Source: Candidatus Hydrothermota bacterium (GTDB taxonomy: Bacteria > Hydrothermota > Hydrothermia > B15-G9). Taken from it: DNA of 7,180 nt. Every line of letters starts with the position of its first letter. The first letter of the stretch is position 1. A program made the position numbers and the translations under genes. Shown here piece after piece: positions 6,802-7,180 of the stretch. Below the pieces are notes generated by a model. It was not told the DNA's origin. It did not search any database and saw only the letters and a list, made by a program, of their open reading frames with translations. The stretch lies in contig QNDP01000059.1 in the NCBI GenBank assembly GCA_003645975.1, positions 1-7,180 of the forward strand, given 5' to 3'.

Positions 6802-7180
6802 AGGTCATCGGCAGCCGCTCCTCCTGCTCCGTATCGATCGGACTTCTCCTCTTTTCGGTGACCTTGATCCACCGCCTCAGATTGCGCCTCATGATCTTGA
6901 GTCCGGGTGAATCCTTTTCGCACTTATCGAGCGCCAGGAGAGCGGCATTCGAGTAGTAGTAGGCTTCATCCCAATCCCTTGTCATGTAACAAGATTTTGC
7001 GAGCCAATAGAGCGTCAAAGCTATGTTGTAAAGCGATTGTTTGGAATCGTTTGCCGTCAGGTAAAAGAGTTCCTCATAGACCCTCTTTGCCTCTTTCCAT
7101 CGGCCGAGTCTCCGCAGTGCATAGGCCAAAGCCCATCTAAACGAGCGACTTGTAGGATACTCCTGAACCAACTCACGTGC
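6785..7180 (-). CDS. TPR-repeat protein, C-terminal part (runs off the right edge)
   Basis: On the minus strand an open frame enters at base 7180 (ARELVQEYPTSRSFRW) and ends at TAA 6787-6785, giving 131 visible residues. A TTG at 7171 could be taken as a start, but the frame is open above it and the text begins inside a repeat, so the gene almost certainly continues past the window. The first visible TPR-like helix pair is FRWALAYALRRLGRWKEAKRVYEELF, split as FRWALAYALRRLG and WKEAKRVYEELF. A second is ALTLYWLAKSCYMT plus WDEAYYYSNAALLALD. A basic, repeat-free tail (IMRRNLRRWIKVTEKRR) ends the protein. TPR repeats mediate protein-protein contacts; the partner cannot be named. It converges on the Wzi-like gene with 17 shared bases, so there is no room for an ordinary intergenic terminator. 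Confidence 0.8.
   Translation of the reverse strand, partial: ARELVQEYPTSRSFRWALAYALRRLGRWKEAKRVYEELFYLTANDSKQSLYNIALTLYWLAKSCYMTRDWDEAYYYSNAALLALDKCEKDSPGLKIMRRNLRRWIKVTEKRRSPIDTEQEERLPMTFRELR

Overview
The window is a compact, roughly 50% GC stretch of a Gram-negative-type bacterial chromosome. Six reading frames run left to right, most of them overlapping or separated by fewer than 60 bases, and they meet one gene coming from the right. No rRNA, tRNA, CRISPR array, insertion sequence, phage gene or convincing promoter or terminator was seen. The diderm assignment rests on an outer-membrane beta-barrel of the Wzi type and on a secreted protease with a C-terminal domain resembling type IX secretion sorting domains. 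That combination (C1A protease, FG-GAP propeller, FlgD/Por-like tail, Uma2 protein) suggests an FCB-related or candidate phylum such as the WOR-3/Stahlbacteria, Cloacimonadota or KSB1 type. This placement is an inference from protein style and is not proven.

Layout: (1) bases 1-173, the C-terminus of an unrecognised protein; (2) 189-875, a six-helix membrane protein of an uncharacterised conserved family; (3) 868-1431, a Uma2/DUF820 PD-(D/E)XK nuclease-fold protein; (4) 1428-4106, a secreted papain-like (C1A) cysteine protease with a propeptide, a linker beta-domain, about eight FG-GAP/VCBS-like blades and a C-terminal sorting-like domain; (5) 4166-5242, the radical SAM 23S rRNA/tRNA methyltransferase RlmN; (6) 5272-6801, a Wzi-like outer-membrane beta-barrel; (7) complement 6785-7180, the C-terminal part of a TPR protein that converges on and overlaps gene 6 by 17 bases.

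Genes 2-3-4 are coupled by stop/start overlaps of 8 and 4 bases, with Shine-Dalgarno sites inside the upstream genes, so they are probably co-translated. Genes 5 and 6 follow after 59 and 29 bases and may belong to the same transcript. No shared pathway is evident: a surface protease and an outer-membrane barrel flank a housekeeping RNA-modifying enzyme. No clearly new system is visible. The most informative items are the architecture of the protease, its cathepsin-B-like propeptide, and the tight linkage of the orphan membrane protein to a Uma2 protein and the protease.
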